Below, one piece after another: positions 7,535-14,023 of a stretch of DNA of 36,436 bases. The DNA is taken from the NCBI GenBank assembly GCA_001003855.1, contig LCPX01000001.1:1-36436 (forward strand), written 5' to 3'. The translations under genes were made by a program, and so were the position numbers. Every line of letters starts with the position of its first letter. Position 1 is the first letter of the stretch. This DNA is from Candidatus Moranbacteria bacterium GW2011_GWE1_49_15. Its GTDB lineage: Bacteria > Patescibacteriota > Minisyncoccia > Moranbacterales > GWC2-37-73. Under the pieces are notes generated by a model that saw only the letters and a list, made by a program, of their open reading frames with translations, searched no databases and was not told the origin of the DNA.

Positions 7535-8593
7535 TTAGAAACTTCTGAAACCTGCATATATTATAGCCGGATTGCTCCTGTTGTAAACCACCGAACTGAC
7601 GTCCTTGCCCGTGTCCAATTGGAAAGTGGACCACTGGTTGCCGCTGTCGATAGATTTGTAAACGGCCTTGCCTGAAACATAGATCATCTCGCTCGAATTG
7701 GAAGGGTTTATGGCCATGGCCCTTATCGGAAACATTTTGGAACTTTCCAAGATGTTCAGATTGCTCCAAGTCTTACCACCGTCGGTACTCTTGGAGATTC
7801 CTTTTGCCAGACCGATGTACACCGTGCCTGGCGCGCCAGGGTCGGCAACTACGGAAAAAACGCTCTGACTGTTACTGGAAGAAGAGATGTTCGAGGTTAT
7901 CCTCTCGATCGTTTCCCCGCCGTTGGTGGTTTTCAAGAGATCCCTTTGGAAAACTCCGAAATATACGACGCTGGTATCCGCGCTGTCGAAAGCTATCGAG
8001 GTCACTGGCGCGCCCGCCATATAGAGATTATGCCAACTGGTTCCCGCGTCCGTAGTCTTGAAGATCATCCCCTGGCTGGTTCCGGCATAGATGACGTTCG
8101 CGTTGTTCTTGTCCATTGCCATGGCGGAAATCACGCTGTCCTTGGAAGGCTCGGTATAAATCTCCTTCCACTCGTCTTCGCCGATCTTCTTGAATATTTT
8201 CGCCCTACCCCCGAAAACTCCCGAGGCGTATAACATGTCCCTGGTCCCGTGATCGGGAATCAGACCGTAAACCTTCTCCGGGAATTTTATCTGGCTCCAG
8301 GTTTCAGCCCCGTCGCGCGAAACGAAAATCCCGTTCTTTTCCGTTCCCAAATAAACCGTCTCGCTGTCGAAGGGATCCATTGCGACCGTCAGCACGTTGA
8401 GGGACGATATGTCCTTCTGATCGCTCACTTTTATTTTCGGCTCCCATTCCAAGCCTCCGTCGACGGTCTTGAGCACGGTCGCCTTGGCCACCAATTGCGC
8501 CCTGGTCGGCTGGCTGACGGAAGTCTGGAGACTGCATCCCGAAAGGACGGGGACCGCCGCAAGAAAAGCGAGTGTGATCAATGTTTTCTTCAT
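7535..8593 (-). CDS. Lipoprotein with a sialidase/Ycf48-like beta-propeller
   Basis: A 352-residue exported lipoprotein: signal peptide with lipobox LSGC (Cys20), then a propeller of repeated Asp-box hairpins of S/T-x-D-x-G-x-x-W type (SRDGAETWS, TTDAGTSWH, STDGGKTWS, SIDSGNQWS, and the degenerate TTNGGETIE). Each is followed by a conserved strand such as VIYAG or VYFG. Such propellers resemble Ycf48/HCF136 and VPS10-type domains and usually mediate binding at the outer face of the membrane. No catalytic residues can be assigned. Its own promoter is at 8635-8643; frr follows about 40 bases downstream. Confidence 0.85.
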   Translation of the reverse strand: MKKTLITLAFLAAVPVLSGCSLQTSVSQPTRAQLVAKATVLKTVDGGLEWEPKIKVSDQKDISSLNVLTVAMDPFDSETVYLGTEKNGIFVSRDGAETWSQIKFPEKVYGLIPDHGTRDMLYASGVFGGRAKIFKKIGEDEWKEIYTEPSKDSVISAMAMDKNNANVIYAGTSQGMIFKTTDAGTSWHNLYMAGAPVTSIAFDSADTSVVYFGVFQRDLLKTTNGGETIERITSNISSSSNSQSVFSVVADPGAPGTVYIGLAKGISKSTDGGKTWSNLNILESSKMFPIRAMAINPSNSSEMIYVSGKAVYKSIDSGNQWSTFQLDTGKDVSSVVYNRSNPAIIYAGFRSF

Positions 8594-8634
8594 AATTGGC
8601 TCTTTTATGATTCTTAAGCTTCATTTCATTGAAT

Positions 8635-8643
8635 ATTATAGCA
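8635..8643 (-). promoter_or_regulatory. Extended -10 promoter for the propeller lipoprotein
   Basis: Minus-strand TGCTATAAT (TGN plus a consensus -10 hexamer) lies about 40 bases upstream of the lipoprotein ATG. No good -35 is present; that position falls within the T tract and stem of the preceding terminator. Confidence 0.6.
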
Positions 8644-8649
8644 TGGATT

Positions 8650-8672
8650 ACAAAAACTCCCCAGATGGGGAG
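8650..8672 (-). terminator. Intrinsic terminator after the displaced tRNA 3'-end copy
   Basis: Minus-strand stem CTCCCC / GGGGAG (8672-8667 and 8662-8657) with a 4-base loop, followed by TTTTTG. It stands 7 bases beyond a 19-bp copy of the tRNA-Lys 3' end, just as the terminator at 9020-9059 follows the real tRNA. Confidence 0.75.
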
Positions 8673-8679
8673 CTTGTTG

Positions 8680-8698
8680 TGTGCGTCGTGAGGGATTC
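8680..8698 (-). repeat. Direct repeat of the tRNA-Lys 3' end (distal copy)
   Basis: The 19 bases 8680-8698 are identical to 9059-9077, which cover the 3' acceptor strand, the adjoining part of the T arm and two bases beyond tRNA-Lys. The copies are in the same orientation and 379 bp apart. Such duplicated tRNA 3' ends are the classic footprint of site-specific integration, but no integrase gene lies between them. Confidence 0.8.
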
Positions 8699-9019
8699 CC
8701 TATTGGTCTGGGATTTTTATTTTGTGGGATTTACGCATCACTCGCTCGCCGTCGCTCACTCGTTCTTTGTCCTGGGCAGCGCTGAATGCTCGCGCGCTCG
8801 CATCCATCGACGCACGCTAGGATGGCTTTCTGCTGAAAGTCATCCTGCTTAGCTCCTGCCAGTTCGAATCCCTTTCCATTGACATGAGGGATTCCTCCTC
8901 ACCCGTCGCTCGGCGTGCCTTCAGCACAAGCCTCGCTCCTCCTTCGGAGCCGGGGTTTTCAAAAACGCAAAGCAGTTTGCATTTTTGAAATACCCTTCGA
9001 ATCCCTCTTCGAAATGCTA
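8699..9019. other. Hairpin-rich non-coding insert between tRNA-Lys 3'-end copies
   Basis: No credible ORF is present. Several hairpins are: 8957-8990 (15-bp arms, fully paired including one G-U on the minus strand), 8820-8845 (two 5-bp helices around a mismatch, AGCA-type loop), and shorter ones such as GTGC/GCAC and GCTCC/GGAGC near 8905-8955. The TTCGAATCCCT-type T-arm core recurs at 8862-8873, 8996-9007 and, inverted, at 8884-8895. Low-complexity CGCTCGC/CACTCG runs occur at 8740-8765. This looks like one or several decayed insertions. Confidence 0.6.
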
Positions 9020-9059
9020 ATATTAAAAAAGACCCCTTTCATGGGGTCTTTTTTAATAT
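9020..9059 (-). terminator. Long-stem intrinsic terminator of tRNA-Lys
   Basis: A 17-bp perfect stem (arms 9020-9036 and 9043-9059) with a 6-base loop. The distal arm contains GGGGTC followed by TTTTTT. The symmetric A/T flanks let it work on either strand; on the minus strand it directly follows the tRNA. Confidence 0.85.
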
Positions 9060-9060
9060 G

Positions 9061-9133
9061 TGCGTCGTGAGGGATTCGAACCCCCGACCATCGGCTTAAA
9101 AGGCCGTTGCTCTACCAACTGAGCTAACGACGC
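9061..9133 (-). tRNA. tRNA-Lys, anticodon UUU
   Basis: The minus strand folds as a 73-nt cloverleaf: 7-bp acceptor stem GCGTCGT/ACGACGC, D arm GCTC...GAGC with GTTGG in the loop, anticodon loop CTTTTAA with anticodon TTT, T arm GGGGG-TTCGAAT-CCCTC, discriminator A73. The outermost anticodon-stem pair (27-43) is an A-A mismatch. CCA is not encoded; the next bases are CAT. It decodes AAA/AAG and is the partner of the LysRS in this window. Confidence 0.95.
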
Positions 9134-9168
9134 ATATCTTAAAATAGGACATGCGAACAACAAATCGA

Positions 9169-9196
9169 ATTATACCGGAAATAAAATATCCGTCAA
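9169..9196 (-). promoter_or_regulatory. Promoter of tRNA-Lys
   Basis: Minus-strand -35 TTGACG (9196-9191), 16-bp spacer, -10 TATAAT (9174-9169). The predicted start near 9162 leaves a 5' leader of about 28 bases before the tRNA. Confidence 0.8.
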
Positions 9197-9211
9197 CCCG
9201 GACGCCACGTC

Positions 9212-9703
9212 CTATTTCCCGCGCCTGCTTATAAGGATAAGGAAGAGGAGGGGCGAAACCATCCATAAAATAATGGCTAACGGGGAGGTGAAGTAATCCA
9301 GGGATCCTATGGAGATATATTTCAATATCTGTTTTTCCGGCAGAAAAGTGAACACGATACTGGCCAAAAGTCCCGCCTCCAGAAAACTCAAGACGACGAC
9401 CTGCCAAATCGACAGTCCGGACCCGGAAAGATGGATTTCAAAAAGACTGCTGTCGATTATGGTAAGGAAAACGACTAGTGTCAGGAAAACCACCAAAGGC
9501 ATGTATTTGCCGAAATCAGCCACTTCCCCCATGGCCGCTTGCATTATCGCGAAAGATATGTAGATATTTATCAAGGCGTTATGCAGCCTGAATCTTCCGA
9601 TAACCACCCAGAAAGCCAGACTGATGACCAGAAGCAGCGCCGCTATGGCGGAAAGCTCCGCCGCCAATCCGGAAGAAGTGAATTTTGCCAACATGTTCCC
9701 CAT
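9212..9703 (-). CDS. Predicted small integral membrane protein
   Basis: 163 residues from the ATG at 9703. Four or five hydrophobic segments can be seen (about 12-35, 65-85, 98-120, 140-158 in this numbering) and the protein ends in a short basic tail, SRRGK. No family is recognised. An upstream in-frame start at 9739 is unlikely because a -10-like TATAAT lies on it (9736-9731). A further ATG at 9694, preceded by GGGGA, is also possible. The gene is divergent from the PEGA protein and lies upstream of tRNA-Lys on the same strand. Confidence 0.65.
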   Translation of the reverse strand: MGNMLAKFTSSGLAAELSAIAALLLVISLAFWVVIGRFRLHNALINIYISFAIMQAAMGEVADFGKYMPLVVFLTLVVFLTIIDSSLFEIHLSGSGLSIWQVVVLSFLEAGLLASIVFTFLPEKQILKYISIGSLDYFTSPLAIILWMVSPLLFLILISRRGK

Positions 9704-9730
9704 ATTTTTGCATTTTATATCTACGAATAG

Positions 9731-9736
9731 ATTATA
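9731..9736 (-). promoter_or_regulatory. -10 box for the small membrane protein gene
   Basis: A consensus TATAAT on the minus strand, about 30 bases upstream of the chosen start. The -35 candidate (TTCCAT, 17-bp spacing) is poor. Confidence 0.45.
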
Positions 9737-9767
9737 CAACGGGTCGGGAAACCATGGAAGCCCGTAC

Positions 9768-9796
9768 TGGACAAAATCGGCTTTTCAGGTTATTCT
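9768..9796 (+). promoter_or_regulatory. Candidate promoter for the PEGA/propeller gene
   Basis: Plus-strand TGGACA (9768-9773), 17-bp spacer, TATTCT (9791-9796). It would give a leader of about 90 bases to the start at 9896. Confidence 0.5.
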
Positions 9797-9895
9797 TATG
9801 GAAGAAAAAGTATGGAAAATAAAGCTAAAAACAATAGGGTCTTTTCATGATGCGGATTTGAATACGCATTTTTGTTTGCCCCGAACAAGGAATTT

Positions 9896-11356
9896 ATGAT
9901 AGACATCAACAATAAGAAATTCAAACTCGCCTTTTTTTGGACCCTGGTCGCCATGTTCTTCATGACGTCCTCCTTACTGATCCTCTACGCCTTCGGGTAC
10001 ACCTTCAATCCGGAAAGGGGCATCTTCGTCCACGCCGGATCCATCACCGTGAAATCCAATCCTCTCTCCATAGAGGTGATACTGAACGACGCGAACGTTT
10101 CAAAGAAACTCAACAGGATCAACAGCTCGATAAATATCGGCCGGGTCAAACCTGGCGAATATATCCTGAAAGTGGAAGCTCCCGATTTCAATACCTGGTC
10201 GAAGAAGATTTCGGTACATAGCGGGCTTTCCACTGAATTTTGGAACGTGCTCCTGACAAGGAAAGAATATGCGCGGGAAAACCATGGAACGGAAGGCATA
10301 GACGATTTCTTCATCTCTCCAAGAAAAAACCTGGTAGCAGGAGTTAAGACCGAAAACGGCCGGCTCTCAATCACCATCACCAATACGGATACGAACACCA
10401 GTGAAACGGCTTTCACTTCGGCGGACCACAGTTTCACGCAGGATCCGGAGGAAAACATCGAGTGGGCCCCTCAATCCCAAAAAATCATCGTCCCCCTGAT
10501 GTCCGGAGAAGAAAAGCTCTACCTTATAGCCGACCTGGACTCGAAGGAAAACATCATGCTCGACGAGCTGGCGGGAACTTCCGATATCTCGAGCGTGAGA
10601 TGGGACAGCGAAAACAAGAACGTCGTATATTTCATCACCGAAGGCAACCTCTACAGATTGGACATCAAGGAACCCCAGGACAAAAAGATTATCGCCTCAA
10701 ACATCGCAGGCTATGACATCTCGGGACAATACATTTATTATTTCCAACTTCCCGGCGGACTGATCTTCCGCACGAACCTGGAGGCCACCTCGGAGCCCCT
10801 GCAGATCACGACGTCCGCTCCTTCGAAAATGGAGGACCCTTCCTACAAGATAATCGTATATGACGAAAAAAGGATTGCCCTGCGGAACGGAAGCGGCCGG
10901 CTTTTCATATTCAACAAAGGGGAGAAGGATTCGTATTTCAAGGAGCTCCTCGCCGACGCCAAAGGCTCGCAATTTTCAAACGACGGCAAAAAACTCCTGT
11001 TCTGGAACAACCGGGAGATATACGCCTATTTCACAAAGGATTGGCAGACCCAACCATACAGGAGTGAAAATGAAACCATTTCCATCACCCGCTTTTCACA
11101 ACCGTTGAAAAACGTCCAATGGAGCAATGATTATGAACATGTCATTTTCTCAGTGAACGGACAACTGAAAATCACGGAGTTGGACCACCGCGACAACACC
11201 AACACTTTCGATATAGCTAACTTCTCCGGTTCGGATCAGAAGGTCGTAAGCAATTTCTCGCAAGGAAGGATATATTTCACGGATAACGTCGCCGAAGGGC
11301 CGCGCGTCCTCCAATCGATCCAATTTCCAGAAAAGGCAAGCCTTCTTGGATTCTAA
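9896..11356 (+). CDS. Membrane-anchored PEGA-domain protein with a C-terminal beta-propeller
   Basis: 486 residues from the ATG at 9896, which has AAGGAA six bases upstream; an in-frame TTG at 9872 is less likely. One N-terminal membrane helix (about residues 11-32: FWTLVAMFFMTSSLLILYAF) is followed by a PEGA-type surface domain (about 45-110: GSITVKSNPLSIEVILND...VKPGEYILKVEAPDF). About 350 residues of WD40/TolB-like propeller repeats come next (SPRKNLVAGV, WAPQSQKIIV, WDSENKNVVYF, FSNDGKKLLFW, WSNDYEHVIF). PEGA proteins are usually cell-surface anchors. No enzymatic motif is seen. It is a lone plus-strand gene ending at a shared terminator. Confidence 0.85.
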   Translation: MIDINNKKFKLAFFWTLVAMFFMTSSLLILYAFGYTFNPERGIFVHAGSITVKSNPLSIEVILNDANVSKKLNRINSSINIGRVKPGEYILKVEAPDFNTWSKKISVHSGLSTEFWNVLLTRKEYARENHGTEGIDDFFISPRKNLVAGVKTENGRLSITITNTDTNTSETAFTSADHSFTQDPEENIEWAPQSQKIIVPLMSGEEKLYLIADLDSKENIMLDELAGTSDISSVRWDSENKNVVYFITEGNLYRLDIKEPQDKKIIASNIAGYDISGQYIYYFQLPGGLIFRTNLEATSEPLQITTSAPSKMEDPSYKIIVYDEKRIALRNGSGRLFIFNKGEKDSYFKELLADAKGSQFSNDGKKLLFWNNREIYAYFTKDWQTQPYRSENETISITRFSQPLKNVQWSNDYEHVIFSVNGQLKITELDHRDNTNTFDIANFSGSDQKVVSNFSQGRIYFTDNVAEGPRVLQSIQFPEKASLLGF

Positions 11357-11378
11357 AAGACCTCTGGCCGGACCGACA

Positions 11379-11406
11379 AAAAACCGCACTCGGTGCGGTT
11401 TTTTTA
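11379..11406. terminator. Bidirectional intrinsic terminator
   Basis: Stem AAACCGCA / TGCGGTTT (11381-11388 and 11394-11401) with T runs on both strands. It separates the convergent PEGA gene (+) and acylphosphatase gene (-). Confidence 0.88.
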
Positions 11407-11411
11407 ATCTA

Positions 11412-11684
11412 TCAGCTTATTTCAAAACCTTCGAAGCCGGAAATTGCGTCTGAGAACTCGAAATCCACCCTTTCCACCGAAGCCCTATCCGGACCTTCTC
11501 GGCACCATTTTAAAAATTCATCAAGATCTTTCCTTTCTCCCTCGGCTTGAATTTCCACGGTGCCGTCGGTGAGATTTTTCGCATAACCGAAAAGAGACAG
11601 CTCCTCGGCCTTTTTCTTCGCCGAAGCGCGGAAAAGCACCCCTTGGACTTTCCCGAAAATTTTGATTTCCAAATGTCTTTTCAT
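11412..11684 (-). CDS. acyP: Acylphosphatase
   Basis: A 90-residue protein matching the small alpha/beta acylphosphatase fold, which hydrolyses carboxyl-phosphate bonds such as those of acetyl phosphate or 1,3-bisphosphoglycerate. The signature KVQGVLFRASAKKKAEE contains catalytic R19, and the second catalytic residue N37 lies in GYAKNLTDGTVEI. Length is normal. It lies about 30 bases downstream of the zincin-like gene. Confidence 0.93.
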   Translation of the reverse strand: MKRHLEIKIFGKVQGVLFRASAKKKAEELSLFGYAKNLTDGTVEIQAEGERKDLDEFLKWCREGPDRASVERVDFEFSDAISGFEGFEIS

Positions 11685-11717
11685 AAAACATACTATCTGC
11701 GATCCGAAAGGAATATT

Positions 11718-12113
11718 TCATTCACCCCTCTTCCTCCTTCTTTTCCCGGCCTCCTCCACCTCGTCCTCATCCAATCCGAAATGGTGCGCGATTTCGTGCC
11801 AGACCGTTTCCTTCACGATTTCCCTGATGTCTTCAAGGCTTTCCGCTTCTTCCTCAATCGGCTTTTGAAATATGGTTATCTTGTCCGGCAAAACGTTCGT
11901 ATAGTGGTCTCCGCGCTCGGCTTGCGGCACACCCTCATAAAGCCCGAACAGTGTCCAACCGCTGCGGAGTTCAAGTTCACGCCTCTGCGCGGACGTAGGT
12001 TCGTCCTCGATGACTATTACCAGGTTGTCCAGTTTCGCCAAAAATTTTTCCGGTATCCCGCCGATTCCCTCATCCACTACCTGCTCGAAGCGTTCGCGGC
12101 TTATCCTATACAT
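11718..12113 (-). CDS. Zincin-like metallopeptidase (DUF1025/Zincin_1 family)
   Basis: A 131-residue protein. The zinc-binding motif H106-E107-x-x-H110 lies in VWHEIAHHFGLDEDEVE, and the family pattern LFGLYEGVP...PDKITIFQKPIE precedes it. Members are small soluble proteins with a minimal zincin fold and largely unknown substrates. The C-terminus is strongly basic (GKRRRKRGE). The start overlaps the end of the ferric-reductase-like gene by 8 bases, indicating translational coupling. Confidence 0.85.
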   Translation of the reverse strand: MYRISRERFEQVVDEGIGGIPEKFLAKLDNLVIVIEDEPTSAQRRELELRSGWTLFGLYEGVPQAERGDHYTNVLPDKITIFQKPIEEEAESLEDIREIVKETVWHEIAHHFGLDEDEVEEAGKRRRKRGE

Positions 12114-12717
12114 GCCTGTCGCCTTTGAGGCCTTTGCGGTAAGCGGCCACCTCTTTGGAAAAAGCTGCCGCCTGCAAAACTATGACCAATGCTATCATGA
12201 CCAAGTATGACCAATGGATCCAACTGTCAGGGCGGCCTGTTCGCAAAAACGCATGGTTGATCGTATGGAAGCCGACCAAATAGAAAAGCACGTAGGCGAA
12301 GCTGTGCAGCCATTTCCAGGATTTCACTCCGATGAATTTGATGACTCCGCCGAACGAAGTCGCCGTCAGGACCAAGGCCCAGAAAAGGGCGACCAATCCT
12401 ATATAATCCGCCAACCTCAATGTCCCCAAGCCCTGCCTGTCATATATGACCAACCCGGCATGCACCAGGGAAAGCAAGAAAAACCATATTCCCAACTCCC
12501 CCCTCCAACTCCACGGCATTTCCCAGGGAAGATGGTCGACGATTGGTCGCCACAGCTTCATGATCGGCCCGATGATCAGAACCAAAAACAAAAGCGTGAA
12601 AGAAGCGGCCGCCACGGAACGGTTGAGCCCTGCTCCGGAAAAACCGAAAATGCAGATCAGTGCGGCCGAAAGGATTGCTACGACAAGATGGTTGCGGAAC
12701 CGGTTGGAAAAATCCAT
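12106..12717 (-). CDS. Ferric-reductase-like transmembrane protein (MsrQ-like heme membrane protein)
   Basis: 203 residues from the ATG at 12717. Six or so hydrophobic segments carry His residues in the positions expected of b-type heme ligands: LSLVHAGLV, WKWLHSFAYVLF and LVGFHTINHAF. This is the ferric reductase transmembrane core without FAD/NAD domains, as in MsrQ/YedZ, which passes electrons across the membrane. No MsrP partner is present here. An in-frame extension to 12771 is unlikely because a -10 element lies at 12771-12779 and a CGCC/GGCG hairpin lies in the leader. Confidence 0.8.
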   Translation of the reverse strand: MDFSNRFRNHLVVAILSAALICIFGFSGAGLNRSVAAASFTLLFLVLIIGPIMKLWRPIVDHLPWEMPWSWRGELGIWFFLLSLVHAGLVIYDRQGLGTLRLADYIGLVALFWALVLTATSFGGVIKFIGVKSWKWLHSFAYVLFYLVGFHTINHAFLRTGRPDSWIHWSYLVMIALVIVLQAAAFSKEVAAYRKGLKGDRHV

Positions 12718-12770
12718 ATTTTTGAAAAATAAATATCGCCCGAAGGCGCTTGCTTGATAATTATGTTTCA

Positions 12771-12779
12771 ATTATACCA
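12771..12779 (-). promoter_or_regulatory. Extended -10 promoter for the heme membrane protein gene
   Basis: Minus-strand TGGTATAAT (TGN plus consensus hexamer). The predicted leader of about 45 bases contains a small CGCC-TTCG-GGCG hairpin. The -35 region is weak. Confidence 0.6.
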
Positions 12780-12875
12780 CATCGCCGCACCATCCCCGCA
12801 AACGAAAAAAGGCGATGAAATCCCGGACGCAACAAAAAAACCGGGTGTCGTCGACTTGCTTACTTTCGACCGGTT

Positions 12876-13427
12876 TCAATGGATCACGACCGGAGTACCT
12901 ATTGGAGCCCATTCATAAACCCTCTTCGCCGCTCCGACGCCAAGCCTCACGCATCCGTGGGAAACCGGGGTTCCCAGATGGCTGGCCCCCTCCTTGTATC
13001 CGTTGGGCCATTCCGGAAGCTCGTGGATACCGTGCGACCCTGAAGGCGTGAATGCCATCCAATAAGGCATGTACAGCCCGTATTCCTCCGACCAGGCCCT
13101 CCTGGCCTTGTTATAAACCTTAAACGTCCCTTTCGGCGTCGCCATAGATCTCTTGCCGGAGGAAATAAGATATGACCCCGCCGACTTCCCGTCCTGATAG
13201 AGGGTCATGGTCTGCCTGGAGAGACTGATGTCGATATATTTCCCTTTCTTATATTTGGCCGTTGATTTCTCCCCGAGGAGCATTATCCGCACTTCGCTTC
13301 CGTCATCCGGCACCAAAGTGATGTCGTTGCCGGCGGCGGATTCGAAAGCCATTGCGGATGCGGAAAAACAGAATAAAATAGCCAGCGACAAAACAACCGC
13401 CGTTGAAACCATTTTTGATTTTTTCAT
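12876..13427 (-). CDS. L,D-transpeptidase, YkuD family, secreted
   Basis: 183 residues from the ATG at 13427. A signal peptide (MKKSK, hydrophobic core, ASAMA about residues 23-27) is followed by a YkuD catalytic domain with GIHELP (His near 132) and SHGCVRL (H157, catalytic C159). These enzymes form 3-3 cross-links in peptidoglycan or attach proteins to it, outside the membrane. An additional substrate-binding domain is absent; the domain starts near residue 62 with YIDISLSRQTMTLYQDG. ATG codons at 13439 and 13460 are alternative starts. Confidence 0.92.
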   Translation of the reverse strand: MKKSKMVSTAVVLSLAILFCFSASAMAFESAAGNDITLVPDDGSEVRIMLLGEKSTAKYKKGKYIDISLSRQTMTLYQDGKSAGSYLISSGKRSMATPKGTFKVYNKARRAWSEEYGLYMPYWMAFTPSGSHGIHELPEWPNGYKEGASHLGTPVSHGCVRLGVGAAKRVYEWAPIGTPVVIH

Positions 13428-13638
13428 TGGAAAAAGCATAACCTTTGCGATAAATAGCATCGAACATCTTCATATGAAGTATTACAAACACAAGGGCGGT
13501 CTATTGCTCTTGGAGGGTGGTTTGCGGCAGAAAGGCACCTACAGAAAACGACTTGATTGCGAATTGCCGTATCCGCTTTAAAATACCTAATATAAGCCAC
13601 TTTTTTATAATAATTTAGAAGTTATCCACACCTCATTC

Positions 13639-13666
13639 TTGACAAATGTGGTTTCTATATTATAAT
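13639..13666 (+). promoter_or_regulatory. Strong consensus promoter upstream of the structured RNA
   Basis: Perfect -35 TTGACA (13639-13644), 16-bp spacer, perfect -10 TATAAT (13661-13666) on the plus strand. The predicted transcript starts near 13673. No protein gene begins within the next 350 bases. Confidence 0.85.
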
Positions 13667-13672
13667 TCGGTC

Positions 13673-13907
13673 GCAATTAAATGAAAACATATGCGACAGC
13701 ATAGATGCACAAAACCCAATAACCCCGCGATGTACTGGGAGCAATCCGCAGGTATTTTCGCTGTGGATCACGGATCCTCCCTCACGCGTCTGCCCAAGGT
13801 GGTTTTTGCATCAAGAAAAAGTTTGCCGGATATTTTTCATAAAATCTTCTAAACTGTTTCCCGAAGCGAAAAGCAAAGAACATCTCGGCCAGGCGGCCGA
13901 GTTTTTT
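13673..13907 (+). ncRNA. Structured RNA, 6S-like or a leader/riboswitch of the MFS gene
   Basis: A non-coding stretch with its own promoter and terminator. The core is a closed domain: GATGCA-C-AAAACC (13704-13716) pairs with GGTTTTTGCATC (13801-13812). Inside is an asymmetric open region, then a terminal stem in which GGGAG pairs with CTCCC around ATCCGCAG / CTGTGGAT closed by a 9-base loop. A closing stem, a large central bubble containing CCCCGCGATGTA, and a terminal stem resemble 6S RNA layout. The alternative is a riboswitch-type leader, because the terminator at 13884 precedes the MFS gene by about 120 bases. No SRP RNA, RNase P or tmRNA hallmark is present. Confidence 0.45.
13884..13907 (+). 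terminator. Intrinsic terminator of the structured RNA
   Basis: Perfect 7-bp stem CTCGGCC / GGCCGAG (13884-13890, 13895-13901) with loop AGGC and TTTTTT at 13902-13907. Confidence 0.88.
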
Positions 13908-14023
13908 GTGCGCCTGCAATGCTCTTTAACAATCAAACAGAAGGAAGGAGGAGAGACGGTTCCGGTCCGCGGCGGCGATAGGATGTCCGATTATGTTTTT
14001 CCAAAATGACCCGGGAGGAAAAA

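Noticed and set aside
8469..8852. Plus-strand frame of 127 codons between the lipoprotein and tRNA regions
   Set aside because: Half of it is antisense to the lipoprotein signal peptide and the rest lies in low-complexity, hairpin-rich DNA.
6886..13560. Shared 11-mer ACTTGATTGCG near 6890 and 13550
   Set aside because: Too short, with flanks that do not match; most likely chance.
13681..13705. Short ORF starting ATG at 13681 in the RNA leader
   Set aside because: Only seven codons before a stop and no ribosome-binding site; not supportable as a leader peptide.
13670..13910. SRP RNA, RNase P RNA or tmRNA as identity of the structured RNA
   Set aside because: The SRP helix-8 GGAAG/GNAR tetraloop region, the RNase P GAGGAAAGUC core and a tRNA-like tmRNA end are all missing.
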